Source: Marinagarivorans sp. UBA5868
GTDB taxonomy: Bacteria; Pseudomonadota; Gammaproteobacteria; Pseudomonadales; Cellvibrionaceae
Reading direction: 5' to 3'
NCBI GenBank assembly: GCA_002432095.1
Contig: DJFQ01000236.1
Span: 1-14,214 of the forward strand
Length of the DNA: 14,214 bases
Part shown: positions 13,027 to 14,214 of the stretch, one piece after another
How positions within the stretch are numbered: the first letter of the stretch is position 1
Layout: each line of letters opens with the position of its first letter
Notes under the pieces: generated by a model
What the model was told of the DNA's origin: nothing
The model's database searches: none
What the model saw: the letters and a program-made list of their open reading frames with translations, nothing else
Made by a program: the position numbers and the translations under genes

Positions 13027-14214
13027 TTAGGGAGAGGTACCTTCCAGCACACCACTAAAGCCAATGTTTTGAAACTCAACCTCGTTGTTGGTGGCTGAAA
13101 GCGCGGCGCGCACGTAACGCACACCACTGACGTTTACAGGAAAATCTTCCGCGAGGATATTTTCAAAGCTGGTTTGCGGCGCGACTGTGAGCTGGGAAAT
13201 CAGGACATTCGCCGAGTCGTAAAAACTGAACGCAATGCTATCCACGTCATAGGCTTCGGTTGTGTAATTCCAAAAATGGATAGCTTCCAGCTGATACACG
13301 CCTTGCAAATCAAACAGCAATGTCACCGTGCTTTTGCCCCAGACATGCGTGGAATTTGTGTGGCGGTCGAAGCCTGTAGGCGAGACAGCATCAATAATAT
13401 TGGCGGGTAGACTGCCGGCCTCCAGGGTTGCTGGAGTTTCCACGGAGACGGTGAGATCGGGCGCTTTTAAATAGACGGCGCCAGTGTCGCAGGCGTCGAA
13501 AATGCCATCCATATCCGCATCAGCCGGTGCTGCGGTGGCAAGGGCGTATTTGCCGGTCAGATATTCCCAAACGTCGTTGTATTCGTCGGCGCTTAATAAA
13601 CGGTCGTACACCAGAATTTCCGCAATGTCGCCAGCGAAGGATTCCACACCGTCATGGGTGCCGCCGATGGAGGCCGAAGAAAAGTCGGCGGGCACTGGTG
13701 CGGTGGAGGAGGTGCTTAGGTAACAACCGCTGCGCAATTCTGCGCCGGCGTTGGAAAAGGTAGCGGAGATAATTTGTGGGCCACGCTCTTTCAAGTTTTC
13801 CGGTGAAAGCAACCATAGGCCACTGCCGCTATTGGCTTTGGCAAAAGGCTTATCCGCCGCCAGGCCTACGCCGTATCCGCGCGTGGTGAATTGACCCGCC
13901 TCCACCTCGCCCGTGCCCAGAATATGCCCACGGAAATCGCTGGACTGAAATACCGTAAACACGGTGCGGGGAAGGGAAGAGGGCGCAAAGAGATTGGTGG
14001 ATAAATCGAGCCGGTCATCCACACCGTCAAAACGCGCCGCTTTATGGCCGTTAACAGCGGCGGCAACTACATTTGGCTGTCGCGCAATGTCCGCTTGTGC
14101 AGCGGTCACACTGCTTTCATCACCCCACTCACTGATAGCGCCGCTGGCGGCGAGACTGTCGCCATTCAGTGACAGCACCAGACCATCGGTGACCGGCACG
14201 CCGCTGGAGGATGA
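13027..14214 (-). CDS. secreted LamG-like plus discoidin-like protein, C-terminal part (cut by window edge)
   Basis: The frame is open through the right edge and enters on SSSSG, the end of a poly-serine linker, so at least one module and presumably a signal peptide lie outside. The visible 395 residues hold a concanavalin/LamG-like beta-sandwich (about 10-225) with FDGVDDRLDL and the closing GDIAEILVYDRLLSADE segment, a calcium-type repeat DADMDGIFDACD (about 232-243) like thrombospondin type 3, and a second beta-sandwich resembling a coagulation factor 5/8 (discoidin) domain (about 255-390), with VWGKSTVTLLFDLQG and the end strand VEFQNIGFSG. Such modules bind carbohydrate or other surface ligands; the missing N-terminal part probably decides the enzyme activity. 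A GTG at 14199 should not be taken as the start. No catalytic motif is visible. Confidence 0.82.
   Translation of the reverse strand, partial: SSSSGVPVTDGLVLSLNGDSLAASGAISEWGDESSVTAAQADIARQPNVVAAAVNGHKAARFDGVDDRLDLSTNLFAPSSLPRTVFTVFQSSDFRGHILGTGEVEAGQFTTRGYGVGLAADKPFAKANSGSGLWLLSPENLKERGPQIISATFSNAGAELRSGCYLSTSSTAPVPADFSSASIGGTHDGVESFAGDIAEILVYDRLLSADEYNDVWEYLTGKYALATAAPADADMDGIFDACDTGAVYLKAPDLTVSVETPATLEAGSLPANIIDAVSPTGFDRHTNSTHVWGKSTVTLLFDLQGVYQLEAIHFWNYTTEAYDVDSIAFSFYDSANVLISQLTVAPQTSFENILAEDFPVNVSGVRYVRAALSATNNEVEFQNIGFSGVLEGTSP

Noticed and set aside
12910..13098. Plus-strand frame of 62 codons
   Set aside because: It runs through the stem-loop at 12984-13020 and into the antisense of the secreted protein gene, with no recognisable sequence.

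Overview
The window looks like chromosome of a marine or soil Gammaproteobacterium of the Cellvibrionaceae type (Cellvibrio, Saccharophagus, Teredinibacter and relatives). Three things point there: two secreted proteins with poly-serine linkers (the lipoprotein at 5912-8263, and the protein cut by the right edge, which enters the window on four serines), a TonB-dependent receptor of the large TonB-Xanth-Caul type, and moderate GC coding sequence with AT-rich gaps. This is inference from protein style; there is no rRNA or marker gene. I see no tRNA, insertion sequence, CRISPR array or phage gene.

Layout, left to right. (1) 1-596, minus: N-terminal part of a Tat-exported PhoD-type alkaline phosphatase, cut by the left edge. 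(2) 720-3194, minus: a two-gene signalling operon, a small cysteine-containing protein of the MetOD1 (V4R-like) sensory family followed 12 bp later by a PAS/PAS hybrid histidine kinase with a C-terminal receiver. (3) 3564-5788, plus: a tight three-gene operon, HAD phosphatase, XdhC/CoxI-type maturation factor and MocA-like molybdopterin nucleotidyltransferase. The molybdenum hydroxylase they should serve is absent from the window. Short tandem repeats sit exactly at both ends of this operon (20-bp units up to the start codon, 18-bp units after the last stop). (4) 5912-8263, minus: a lipoprotein with a poly-serine tether and two CxxCH haem motifs, from a family I recognise by motif but cannot name. 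(5) 8264-9065: an 800-bp AT-rich gap with palindromes and a good sigma70 promoter. (6) 9066-9515, plus: an SRPBCC/AHSA1-like protein. (7) 9633-12617, minus: a TonB-dependent receptor, preceded by a 409-bp gap full of dyad symmetries. (8) 13027-14214, minus: the C-terminal part of a secreted LamG-like plus discoidin-like protein.

The genes fit a cell surface specialised in nutrient capture and redox chemistry: phosphate scavenging, an outer-membrane transporter, a tethered dihaem cytochrome and an exported binding or enzyme module. Convergent genes are separated by strong bidirectional terminators (5861-5893 and 9557-9586). No defence system or large mobile element is evident. The least explained items are the dihaem lipoprotein family, the tandem repeats framing the molybdenum-maturation operon, and the operator-like palindromes, including a 12-mer shared between two separate intergenic regions.
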